From UBA2336 sp964419145 (GTDB lineage: Bacteria; Bacteroidota; Bacteroidia; Cytophagales; Cyclobacteriaceae): 64,000 nucleotides of DNA. A model generated the notes under the pieces. That model had not been told where the DNA came from and did not search any database. It saw only the letters and a program-made list of their open reading frames with translations. The position numbers and the translations under genes are program-made. The DNA lies in assembly GCA_964419145.1 (NCBI GenBank), contig CAYQOM010000011.1, forward strand, positions 1-64,000. The letters run 5' to 3'. How positions within the stretch are numbered: position 1 is the first letter of the stretch; each line of letters begins with the position of its first letter. This document shows positions 43,034 through 51,732 of the stretch, in pieces.

Positions 43034-45055
43034 TCAATTTGTAAATCCAAGTTTCGTCATGGCACTTTCTACTTCCGGTGCCGACATAAATAAATCCCAT
43101 AACAATCCTGTTCTGTAATTTTCTATCATGATGATGATGGGTCCTTGGTCAATTGCCAAATACGAATTCGCCACCCAACCTTCCGTAAGGTTAAAGGCAT
43201 CGTAAAAACCATAATTACCCCATAACTTATCACCATATATATAGTAGAAAAATTTCAGTGCTTCCAGCGATTCATCAGGCGTATATGGAAAAGACGAAAG
43301 CGCTGCTGTGGGTGTAATCACGCCAAGATCGTTGGTGGGTGAATGGGCGGAATATCCTACGTGATTGTCGCTGGCGGTTAAGCCCCAGCAATTTTCGTTG
43401 TACCCTACAAATTGCTTCGGGTTGCGCACGCAATACTTATAATTAATGAGGGAGTGGTTCGTATTCTGCTCCCAATAATTGGCATATGCATCCGATAAAT
43501 TTCTTGGATCAAGTCCGAGGAATGAATAGTGCGTGAAAAATAATGGTCCGCCAAAAGGATAACCGAGTGGCAACTGAATATCCTCATATGTATTTCCGTT
43601 TTGCATACCACCATTCGAAGCCCAACCCTGATCGTAAACCGTTTTAGGTATGCTGTGCGTAGGTGATGCAGCCGCCAGAAAATAGGTGATCAAACATTCA
43701 TTCCAGCCTTTTATCTGCATGTTCATGGCCCAACCCTTATCGGCCGACCAATGCCAATACAATACCTGTTGATTATCCCTTCTGTACCAATCCCATTCTA
43801 CACCTTGCCATAGTGCATTGATGCGATTGATCAACGCGCTCTCTGTAGCGTCTCCTGAATCAAGATATTGCCTAAAAGTAATCAGTCCCTGAATGAGAAA
43901 AGAAGTCTCCACGAGATCACCACCATTATCGTTTGTACTGAATGGAATAACGTCACCCGTATTTCCATTCATCCAATGCGGCCACACGCCATGAAAGCGA
44001 TCGGCCGTTTCCAGAAAGTCTAGAATTTTATCGAGGCGTTCGATACCTTGTTGTCGCGTAATAAATCCACGTTCAATACCAACAACAATCGCCATAATAC
44101 CAAAGCCTGAACCTCCACTGGTAACCAAATCACCGGAAGTATTTCTCTCACGCGCCATTCCACTGGCCGGATGCGCAAAATCCCAGAAATACTTGAAGGT
44201 TTGTTGTTGCACCAAGGTGAGTAATTCCTCATCGGTGATGGTTGGGAATTTTGGGGTGGGATCAGCCGCTGCATAAAATACCTGTGTCAAACCCTGGAAA
44301 GGTTCCTGGTTAACGCCCTCAAGGTTATCCGAAATGGTAAGGGTATATTTTCCAAAAGGTTGCAAGGCTGTACTACGTGTTATGGTTAGTGTCTTATTCT
44401 CATTGGAAAGAACGGGCAGTGGCGTTCCTCCTCCGGGTCCTTGTAGTTGAATAGAGCCTGAAACTTTTGCAGGATTTACCGGAACAGAAAATTCTATTGT
44501 CATAGTCAAATTAAGGGATACATCAAGTACGCGGTTCGATGAGGTAATTACCACATCACCTATGGTAAATGATTGAACGGTTAACGGAGCTGATATGGAT
44601 TTAAACTTTATGAGTTGACCTGAAAAATTCTCTCCCTGAACACCCTTCAAGGTATTTGAAATGGTTAAGGTGTATTCAACACCATTTTGCAATAACTGCA
44701 CGGGCCGTACCAGTACACCTTTATCATTACTCAGATAATTATACTCAACTTCAATATCTAAGCCAGTAGAGGATGAAAGCGTAATTGAAGAAGGCACCGT
44801 ATTTCGGTCAACCGCGGATAAAAAAGTGAGATAAACAGGTTGATCAACCGGCACACCTGCTGTAAGGGATCCATTGAGATCAAGACTCACCGAGCCGATA
44901 AATGCGGTTGATAGTTGCAACGCACCGGGTGAATCATCCTGATTGCAACTGATAATCGATGTTGCACTTATGTAGAAAAATAAAAGTAACCGCTTAATCA
45001 CCTTACAGGTTTTAAAAAGGAGGTTCCACCATTTACTGATGGAACCCTTCCTCAC
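43034..45055 (-). CDS. GH144-type (PF10091) glucanase with two N-terminal Ig-like domains, lipoprotein
   Basis: This 673-aa protein has a lipobox (SIISC, Cys37) after a long N-region; a GTG at 44999-45001 would give a normal-length signal and may be the true start. Two SbsA/Big_5-like Ig domains (about 45-150 and 155-265; VEYTLTISNTLKGVQGENFS and GKYTLTISDNLEGVNQEPFQ) precede the alpha/alpha6 GH144-type domain (about 280-673) with QQTFKYFWDFAHPASGMARE, TSGGSGFGIMAIVVGIERGF, DNGGDLVETSFLIQGLI and AIDQGPIIIMIENYRTGLLW. It is likely the surface endo-acting enzyme, with the Ig domains as spacers or glycan contacts. Confidence 0.9.
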   Translation of the reverse strand: MRKGSISKWWNLLFKTCKVIKRLLLFFYISATSIISCNQDDSPGALQLSTAFIGSVSLDLNGSLTAGVPVDQPVYLTFLSAVDRNTVPSSITLSSSTGLDIEVEYNYLSNDKGVLVRPVQLLQNGVEYTLTISNTLKGVQGENFSGQLIKFKSISAPLTVQSFTIGDVVITSSNRVLDVSLNLTMTIEFSVPVNPAKVSGSIQLQGPGGGTPLPVLSNENKTLTITRSTALQPFGKYTLTISDNLEGVNQEPFQGLTQVFYAAADPTPKFPTITDEELLTLVQQQTFKYFWDFAHPASGMARERNTSGDLVTSGGSGFGIMAIVVGIERGFITRQQGIERLDKILDFLETADRFHGVWPHWMNGNTGDVIPFSTNDNGGDLVETSFLIQGLITFRQYLDSGDATESALINRINALWQGVEWDWYRRDNQQVLYWHWSADKGWAMNMQIKGWNECLITYFLAAASPTHSIPKTVYDQGWASNGGMQNGNTYEDIQLPLGYPFGGPLFFTHYSFLGLDPRNLSDAYANYWEQNTNHSLINYKYCVRNPKQFVGYNENCWGLTASDNHVGYSAHSPTNDLGVITPTAALSSFPYTPDESLEALKFFYYIYGDKLWGNYGFYDAFNLTEGWVANSYLAIDQGPIIIMIENYRTGLLWDLFMSAPEVESAMTKLGFTN

Positions 45056-45126
45056 ACTAAACTAACACCAAACCTAATTAACGTAATGCGCAACCTTAAG
45101 GAAATCAGGCTGCAGATTACATCATG

Positions 45127-46878
45127 TTAATTTTCATCATCGATAATCGTCTGAATTTCAGCTTGTGATAATGCTTTATTGAAAATACGGAGTTCATCCA
45201 TATAACTTTCGTCAGAAAGATGGCCCCATTCTGTAAAGCGTGGCGCACCCGACATAATGGAAAGCACATCACAACCCGTCCAGTCAACACCTGTAAACGC
45301 ACCTTCCGAAACTACTGTACCATTAATGTATACTTTACATTCAGTACCGGATATGGTAAAGGCAAAATGATTCCACTCATTTAAGGTTGGGTCAACATCC
45401 GCATTTGCTCCCCCGTCAAACCAATTATCACCTGTCCCATTTCCAACATTTAGTTTAAAGCGCTGTTTACCTCCGGCATTTTCGCGGAAGAATCGGAAGC
45501 CTTGTGTGCGGGTATTGATACCTGGAGGACCCATTACCAATACACCAGCTCTGTCGGGAGTGGCATCAATCTTCATCCAAAATACTGCGCTGAATTCATC
45601 ATTGGTTAAATCTGTTGTTGGGAAGGTCAGGTATGAATCGGTTGCTCCCGCATAGGCATCAGAACCTTGTACGCTCTCACCAGCAAAGCCTGGTGTACCA
45701 ACAATTGTAGGAGAGGTTTTGGTTATGCGTTCGCTGTTGGATTCATCGAAAGGCATGTAGAAAACTTCGCCATCATACTTGGGTTCGTAAACTTCCTCTG
45801 CAGAAGTAACCATAATGTTTTGAACCTCGGCTTGAGAGAGCGCTTTATCAAAAAGTCTAAGTTCATCCATGTTACTTTCATCAGAAAGATGTCCCCATTC
45901 GCTAAACCGCGGTGCACCTGACATAATGGATAATATATCGCAACCAGTCCAGTCTATCTCCGAAGTCATTGCTCCTTGAGAAACGATATTTCCATTTATG
46001 TATACTGTACCTTGTGTTGGCGAAATCGTGAACGCCAGGTGAACCCACTCGTTTGTTGTGGGGTCAACATCTGCATTTGCTCCACCATCAAACCAGTTTT
46101 CACCGGCACCATGCCCTACATTAAGTTTGAAACGTTGTTTTCCGCCTGCATTCTCACGGAAGAGACGGAAGCCTTGTGTACGCGTGTTAATGCCCGGAGG
46201 GCCCATAACAAGAATACCTGCACGATCGGGTGTAGCATCAATTTTCATCCAAAAGGCAGCACTGAATTCATTTGTGGCTGTTAACTCGCCTGAAGGAAAG
46301 GTCAGGTAACCATTTGCAGCGCCAGCATACGAGTTAGTACCTGCTTTTGCTTCTGAAGAAAAACCAGGGCTACCCACGGTTGTAGGGAAAGAGACACTTA
46401 CCAGTTCAATAAAATTGCCATCAAACGGCATGTAGAAAATTTCACCATCATAAATTGGAACATACGCTGGCTCCTTCTCAAAGTTTACCAGTTTGGTAGT
46501 GGTTTTACCGTCAATATCGACTGCAGTAATATCAAGTACGTGCGTACCCGTGGTCAGATTTGTATACAGGTATTGCTGCTTAAACTTACGGTAATCTTTA
46601 AACTCATCGTAACTAACGATCAACTCATCATCAATCTTAACTGTAACGGATGCGATTTCTATATCATCAACCACTTCAAAATTCAGGTTAATTGAGGTTA
46701 CATCTTCATTTACTTTGATTTTTGTTCCTTCGGCTGGATATACCACATTAACCACTGGTGCTGATACATCATCACCCGGATCAACCCTGCGTATATCATC
46801 TATAAAACTATCCTTACACGAAAAGGCAAGAATCAATAGACCAGGTATTAATAATTTTAATGTTTTCATGTTCAACAT
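45127..46878 (-). CDS. PUL surface lipoprotein with tandem LamG domains (probable glycan-binding protein)
   Basis: This 583-aa protein has a lipobox (AFSC, Cys21; from Met4 the signal is 18 residues). An Ig/PKD-like domain (about 35-145) is followed by two LamG/concanavalin-like domains (about 147-365 and 366-583). The repeats share long identical stretches such as LVMGPPGINTRTQGFR and FRENAGGKQRFKLNVG, and both end with SIMSGAPRF-EWGHLSDES. No catalytic residues are evident. Being third after susC and susD, it sits in the usual place of a surface glycan-binding protein. Four bases separate it from susD. Confidence 0.87.
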   Translation of the reverse strand: MLNMKTLKLLIPGLLILAFSCKDSFIDDIRRVDPGDDVSAPVVNVVYPAEGTKIKVNEDVTSINLNFEVVDDIEIASVTVKIDDELIVSYDEFKDYRKFKQQYLYTNLTTGTHVLDITAVDIDGKTTTKLVNFEKEPAYVPIYDGEIFYMPFDGNFIELVSVSFPTTVGSPGFSSEAKAGTNSYAGAANGYLTFPSGELTATNEFSAAFWMKIDATPDRAGILVMGPPGINTRTQGFRLFRENAGGKQRFKLNVGHGAGENWFDGGANADVDPTTNEWVHLAFTISPTQGTVYINGNIVSQGAMTSEIDWTGCDILSIMSGAPRFSEWGHLSDESNMDELRLFDKALSQAEVQNIMVTSAEEVYEPKYDGEVFYMPFDESNSERITKTSPTIVGTPGFAGESVQGSDAYAGATDSYLTFPTTDLTNDEFSAVFWMKIDATPDRAGVLVMGPPGINTRTQGFRFFRENAGGKQRFKLNVGNGTGDNWFDGGANADVDPTLNEWNHFAFTISGTECKVYINGTVVSEGAFTGVDWTGCDVLSIMSGAPRFTEWGHLSDESYMDELRIFNKALSQAEIQTIIDDEN

Positions 46879-46881
46879 AGT

Positions 46882-48447
46882 TTAATTATTTATTTGTGCA
46901 TCCCTGAGTTGTGATAAAATATCAACCTGTGCCTGCGGATAGGGTAGGAATCGCTTTGATTCTTCAAACGTTCTACGGGAATCATTCAATTCTGTGGTTC
47001 GATTATGACGAACAAGGTCTTCAAAGCGAGTTCCCCACTCCATCGCGAGCTCGGCATATTTCTCATCCAACACATCATCTAACGTTACCGCACTAAGTGG
47101 TGCAAGATCTGCGCGATCACGTACTTCATTAACAGCTTCCGTAGCCGTCATCTCAGCACTGACAGCACCCATTACAACGGCTTCAGCATGTACAAGCAGT
47201 ATCTGGGCATAGCGAATACATACAAAATTGTTTCCTGTACCATAATCGGTACGACCCGGAGTGAGTTGCGTAGAGGGCAAATAGTGTTTTCCGCTGGAGA
47301 ACTTCGCGCGGGATTCAGCCTGACCATCTGTTCTTCCAATCACATCACCATCGGCTGTTTCGTTGGTAATGTATGCCGGGACCGGATTATACTTGGGGTC
47401 TGATGACTCAATAATATCGATTCCATTTTGTGTGAACAGAACGTTTGTTGTCAAACGAATATTCTCTTCGCGATCCAGCATAAACTTGATGTATTTCTCT
47501 GTTGGCTCCCAAAAGCCCCAACCGGCACCCGCGCCTGAAACTGAGGGTGTCCATGCATTAGGACCAAAAAAAGCGTAGAGGTAACTTCTGTTTTCACCAG
47601 AGCCTTGGCCAAAGTCAGAATATTGTAACTCTAATAACCGCTCATTGTTGAGTTTACCCGGCTTCTTGAATAGATTGTAGTAGTCATCTTCTAAAGAGAA
47701 AAGACCTGAACCAATAATTTCGTCAGTTGCATCAACAACACCTTGATAGTTTTCCATTTCAAGGTTAGCCAAAGCCTTTACGGCAAGTGCTGTATACCGT
47801 GTTACACCACCCCTTAAATCTGTACGTTGATTCGGACGAACATTGGGTAGCAACGGAACTACTTCATCCATTTCATCGGAAATATGTTGCATCACTTCCT
47901 CAAAAGTTGATAACGGGGTAAGGTAAAGCTCCTCCGACTGAGAACTTGATGGAATCAGGATTGATCCCCACAGGCGGGCAATCTGCATCAATTCAAAAGC
48001 ACGCATCACCCTAATCTCAGCTTTATATTGTTCAGCAACAGCTGGGTTCGGAGCAAATTCCTTGTATTTATCTATTTCTTCCATTGCCCCGTGAAAGGTG
48101 AACATGTCACCATAGAGGTTCTGCCATACAGAGTTGTACATCCAGAAGGAACTATTGTATTTGAATTCATCTGTATCGGTGAGAGGCGCCTGATCACCAG
48201 CCGCATGAACATCATCCCCTCGAACCGAAATCAATGGAAAAGTCTCCCATTGCAGATTATAGAAAGTAGCGTAAGCGCCAACCAGGTGTGCATACATGTT
48301 TTCAGTTTGGGTATAGTCGATATTTTCCTGAAGTGCCTGATTATCGAGTGGCTCATTGAGCATATTGTCACAAGAGGTAACAAACACCAGTACCAACCAA
48401 AGCGGCAGCGTTCTTGTAATTATTGTTGTGAATTTCATAACATTCAT
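46882..48447 (-). CDS. SusD/RagB-family outer membrane lipoprotein
   Basis: This 521-aa protein has a lipoprotein signal (FVTSC, Cys26; start at Met1 or Met4). SusD features include LNEPLDNQALQE after the signal, AEIRVMRAFELMQIARLWGS, VKALANLEMENYQGVVDATD and near the end RYAQILLVHAEAVVMGAVSA and EWGTRFEDLVRHNRT. SusD forms the lid of the SusC transporter and helps capture oligosaccharides at the cell surface. It follows susC by 13 bp. Confidence 0.95.
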   Translation of the reverse strand: MNVMKFTTIITRTLPLWLVLVFVTSCDNMLNEPLDNQALQENIDYTQTENMYAHLVGAYATFYNLQWETFPLISVRGDDVHAAGDQAPLTDTDEFKYNSSFWMYNSVWQNLYGDMFTFHGAMEEIDKYKEFAPNPAVAEQYKAEIRVMRAFELMQIARLWGSILIPSSSQSEELYLTPLSTFEEVMQHISDEMDEVVPLLPNVRPNQRTDLRGGVTRYTALAVKALANLEMENYQGVVDATDEIIGSGLFSLEDDYYNLFKKPGKLNNERLLELQYSDFGQGSGENRSYLYAFFGPNAWTPSVSGAGAGWGFWEPTEKYIKFMLDREENIRLTTNVLFTQNGIDIIESSDPKYNPVPAYITNETADGDVIGRTDGQAESRAKFSSGKHYLPSTQLTPGRTDYGTGNNFVCIRYAQILLVHAEAVVMGAVSAEMTATEAVNEVRDRADLAPLSAVTLDDVLDEKYAELAMEWGTRFEDLVRHNRTTELNDSRRTFEESKRFLPYPQAQVDILSQLRDAQINN

Positions 48448-48460
48448 GTTTTGAAGTCTT

Positions 48461-51400
48461 TTAAAATTTGAGGTTCAATCCCATCGTATAAACAGCCGGG
48501 ATCGGATAGGTTTGCCGATCGATACCATTTGCAACTTCAGGATTAAAGCCGTTGTAGTTAAACACAGTAACCGGTCTTTCAGCCGTAAAAACCAATTGCG
48601 TCTGCGGCAAATTGATACCAAAAAGCTGTCTGCTTTCTACATTATAAGTGAGTCGTACATTTTGTATACGGAAGTAAGAACCATCTTCAACAAAATGATC
48701 GCTCATATTGAGATTCCAGGCCTTGCGTAACCCAGCTGCGGAAGGGTAGCGATCAGAAGTGCCTTCGCCCTTCCAAAGATTTGTAGCGAGTTCGGCATCA
48801 ATATTTGTGTCATTGGTGAAAATGATCTCACCACGCTTGCGATTTAATATGCTGTGGCCAGTCATTCCCTGAAAGTTTGCCGTTAATTCAAATCCTTTGT
48901 AGGCTACACTAAAATCGAAACCATACATAAAGTTTGGTAGAATCGATCCCAGAACCACGCGATCGGCCGCATCAATTCTGCCATCACCATTCTGATCTTT
49001 GAAGAAGAAATCTCCTGGCACCAGGCCACGTTCTGTTATGAATTCGCTGGTGTAGCCACTGTTGTCGATTTGCGACTGGTTTTGAAACACCCCGTTGATT
49101 TCGTAACCAAAAAATGCATTAATAGACTCACCAACAATTGATCGTTGCAAAAATTCAGCCTGACCAGCATCGAGGTATTGTTGACCGCGTAAACTTCTTA
49201 CTTCATTTTTCAATGTGGTAAAGTTTGCTCCGATAGAATACCTGATACCACCAGCCAAATTATTACTCCAGTTTAGGGCAGCTTCAATACCGGTATTTCT
49301 TATTTCGGCACCATTTCTTCGAATCAGGTCGCGCTGTGCCGGCAACAAAAGAATAACAACCGCATCTTTGGTATCGCGTGTATACCAATCAAGATCTAAT
49401 GACAAGCGATTACTCAGGAATTGTGCCGTGAGGCCGATATTTGTTTCGGCAACTTTCTCCCAACGGTCAACAAAATCAAATGTATTGTCAATGATAATTC
49501 CTTGTGCCAAAGCCTCGTCAATAGCTGTTGAAATGGCCGATACTGTACCTTGACCAACCGAGGCCTGAACTCCGTCATTTCCGAGTTCGCCCCAGCTACC
49601 ACGCAGCTTTAAATAATCAATTGAGGGTACCTGAAAGAAATCTTCTTCTGAAACTACCCATCCTCCTCCTATTGTGAAGAAGTTACCCCACTTCTGTTGA
49701 AATTTATTGGTACCATCTCTTCTGAAAGTACTGTAAAGAAGATAGCGGTCATCATAATTATACGCAATACGACCAAAATAAGAAGCGCCAAACTCACGAC
49801 TACCGAAATCACCGGAGTTATCGCGATCAATCGAAACACCTGGAGGCATGAACCAGGTTTCTTCACGATCAGGGTCTAATGTTGGAATGTCTGCTGCTCG
49901 CGCAAAAGTCCCCTCTGTTACCTCACTTCTAAACGAGTAACCACCCAATACCGTAATGTTGTGAGCCCCAAAATCATTAGTATACGTAAGTGTATTATCC
50001 AGAATTTGATTCAAGGAAGTTGAGCTACTTCTTGATAATGCATTCAGCACATCCACTACGCCTGTGCTATAAGCAAAATCAACATTACGCGAATTCACTG
50101 TTTGATAAGAATAGTTGTAAGCCATTTTAAAAGACAGCTTACTTGGGATGAGTTGGTAGTCGTAATAAAAATTACCGAGTATTTTACCTACGTTGTTACG
50201 GTTATTGTTGTAATAAAGATTGTAGAACGGGTTTTGGGGGTTACGATACCCAAGCTGTTGCGCATTTGAAAGTTGATAAGGTGCCGCATTCGTATTTTGT
50301 TCGTCAAACACCGGCATAATTGGTACAGCAAAGTAGGCATTGAACCAGGCAGCATCCTCAGCAACAAACTGCTGCGCATTACTGATATTTACATTTCCTC
50401 CTACTTGCAATCGCTCGGTTGCACGGAAGTCAACCTTCGTGCGGAAATTCAATCGCTTATAATTGTTTGGTGTAATCTCCAGCAATCCATCCTGATCAAA
50501 ATAGCTCATGCCCACGGAGTATTGAACATTATCCTTTCCACCAGAAACTGAAATGGTGTGATTTTGAATGCTGGCAGGACGCATCACCTCAGCATACCAA
50601 TCGGTGTTAACATCCGGTACATTCGGATTAATTCGGCTACGGCCGTAACGTTGAAAGGCATTGTCGATGAAAGAAGCATCAGCCGGGGAGCCGGTTGCCA
50701 GAGCATATTCTGTAAACTGCTCGGCATTGGCCATTTTCAATACGTTTTGCGCCACTTGTACGCCATAATAACCACTGTAGGTTACTTCTGTTTTTTGATT
50801 GTAAGATCCCGACTTTGTGGTAATCAACACAACTCCATTAGCCGCACGCACACCATAAATCGAAGCTGCCGATGCATCTTTCAAAACAGAAATAGTAGCA
50901 ATGTCGGAAGTATTTAAAAAGTCAATGTTATCAAAGAACATTCCGTCAACAACATATAAAGGATCAGAGTCTCCCTGGCCAGGCAAGGAACCAATACCCC
51001 TAACCCGTACTGTTGGGCCCGCACCTGGAGCCCCACTACTCACAATTTGAACACCCGGCACCTTACCCTGCAAAGCCTGCATAGCCTGGCTGGTGGGCGT
51101 CTTAATAATTTCATCCGATTTGATTGTTACAACAGAAGATGTCAAATCCTTCTCTTGCATCGTACCATACCCCACTACCACAATCTCCTCAAGCGCCATG
51201 GCATCCGGTTCCAGGATAATGGAAACCTGCGTTTGACTGCCAACTTCAACCGTTTGGGATTTGTACCCGATAAAGGAAAATACCAACGTATTCTCTGACC
51301 CCGTTAACTCAATGCTAAAACTACCATTGGCATCCGTAACAGCACCTTTTGTGGTTCCTTGTACCAAAATGTTTACTCCGGGCAACGGTTGGTTGTCTTC

Positions 51401-51496
51401 AGCCGAAACAACCGTGCCCTGAACCTGGCGACTTTGCGCCCATACCAATGTTCCCAACATGGTGGAGAACATCATAACCAGTAAAATTCTCTTCAT
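48461..51496 (-). CDS. SusC/RagA-family TonB-dependent receptor
   Basis: This 1011-aa protein has a signal peptide (to about Ala20), a CarboxypepD_reg-like domain (VQGTVVSAEDNQPLPGVNIL), a SusC signature (EEIVVVGYGTMQEKDLTSSV), the plug (LQGKVPGVQIVSSGAPG, RVRGIGSLPGQGDSDPLYVV, DASAASIYGVRAANGVVLIT) and a large barrel ending with the aromatic AVYTMGLNLKF. It imports oligosaccharides across the outer membrane with TonB energy. It lacks an N-terminal STN/FecR-contact domain, so control through an anti-sigma factor is unlikely. The 236-bp leader holds four GTTGCA hexamers. Confidence 0.96.
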   Translation of the reverse strand: MKRILLVMMFSTMLGTLVWAQSRQVQGTVVSAEDNQPLPGVNILVQGTTKGAVTDANGSFSIELTGSENTLVFSFIGYKSQTVEVGSQTQVSIILEPDAMALEEIVVVGYGTMQEKDLTSSVVTIKSDEIIKTPTSQAMQALQGKVPGVQIVSSGAPGAGPTVRVRGIGSLPGQGDSDPLYVVDGMFFDNIDFLNTSDIATISVLKDASAASIYGVRAANGVVLITTKSGSYNQKTEVTYSGYYGVQVAQNVLKMANAEQFTEYALATGSPADASFIDNAFQRYGRSRINPNVPDVNTDWYAEVMRPASIQNHTISVSGGKDNVQYSVGMSYFDQDGLLEITPNNYKRLNFRTKVDFRATERLQVGGNVNISNAQQFVAEDAAWFNAYFAVPIMPVFDEQNTNAAPYQLSNAQQLGYRNPQNPFYNLYYNNNRNNVGKILGNFYYDYQLIPSKLSFKMAYNYSYQTVNSRNVDFAYSTGVVDVLNALSRSSSTSLNQILDNTLTYTNDFGAHNITVLGGYSFRSEVTEGTFARAADIPTLDPDREETWFMPPGVSIDRDNSGDFGSREFGASYFGRIAYNYDDRYLLYSTFRRDGTNKFQQKWGNFFTIGGGWVVSEEDFFQVPSIDYLKLRGSWGELGNDGVQASVGQGTVSAISTAIDEALAQGIIIDNTFDFVDRWEKVAETNIGLTAQFLSNRLSLDLDWYTRDTKDAVVILLLPAQRDLIRRNGAEIRNTGIEAALNWSNNLAGGIRYSIGANFTTLKNEVRSLRGQQYLDAGQAEFLQRSIVGESINAFFGYEINGVFQNQSQIDNSGYTSEFITERGLVPGDFFFKDQNGDGRIDAADRVVLGSILPNFMYGFDFSVAYKGFELTANFQGMTGHSILNRKRGEIIFTNDTNIDAELATNLWKGEGTSDRYPSAAGLRKAWNLNMSDHFVEDGSYFRIQNVRLTYNVESRQLFGINLPQTQLVFTAERPVTVFNYNGFNPEVANGIDRQTYPIPAVYTMGLNLKF

Positions 51497-51516
51497 AAGC
51501 TAGATTTCGAAATTTG

Positions 51517-51689
51517 GTTGCACATATGCGTCCCTCTTTTCTATAAAATTTGGTAAATCCAAGTAAGCGCGGAAGTTTTTTTGCAACAATCGCCAGTTTT
51601 TACGTTGATGTTGCATACTTTTCTTTAAGTGTTTTTAACCGAATAAAAACATTGATTTAAGCTCAAAAATGCAGATAACGAGGTGCAAC
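51517..51689. promoter_or_regulatory. Cluster of four GTTGCA hexamers in the susC leader
   Basis: On the plus strand GTTGCA is at 51517-51522 and 51610-51615, and its complement TGCAAC at 51582-51587 and 51684-51689. The outer two extend to GGTTGCAC and GTGCAACC, an inverted pair. They lie in the 236-bp space between susC and the upstream regulator gene, which otherwise holds no gene. They are candidate regulator sites; some may contain the -33 TTG. Confidence 0.45.
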
Positions 51690-51704
51690 CGATAAGCCAA
51701 ATCC

Positions 51705-51732
51705 TATAAAAAAAACAAACCGGAAACGTTTG
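51705..51732 (-). terminator. Weak terminator candidate after the 7TMR regulator gene
   Basis: On the minus strand, CAAAC and GTTTG pair around a 7-base loop immediately after the stop codon, followed by a run of eight T. The stem is only 5 bp. Confidence 0.35.
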
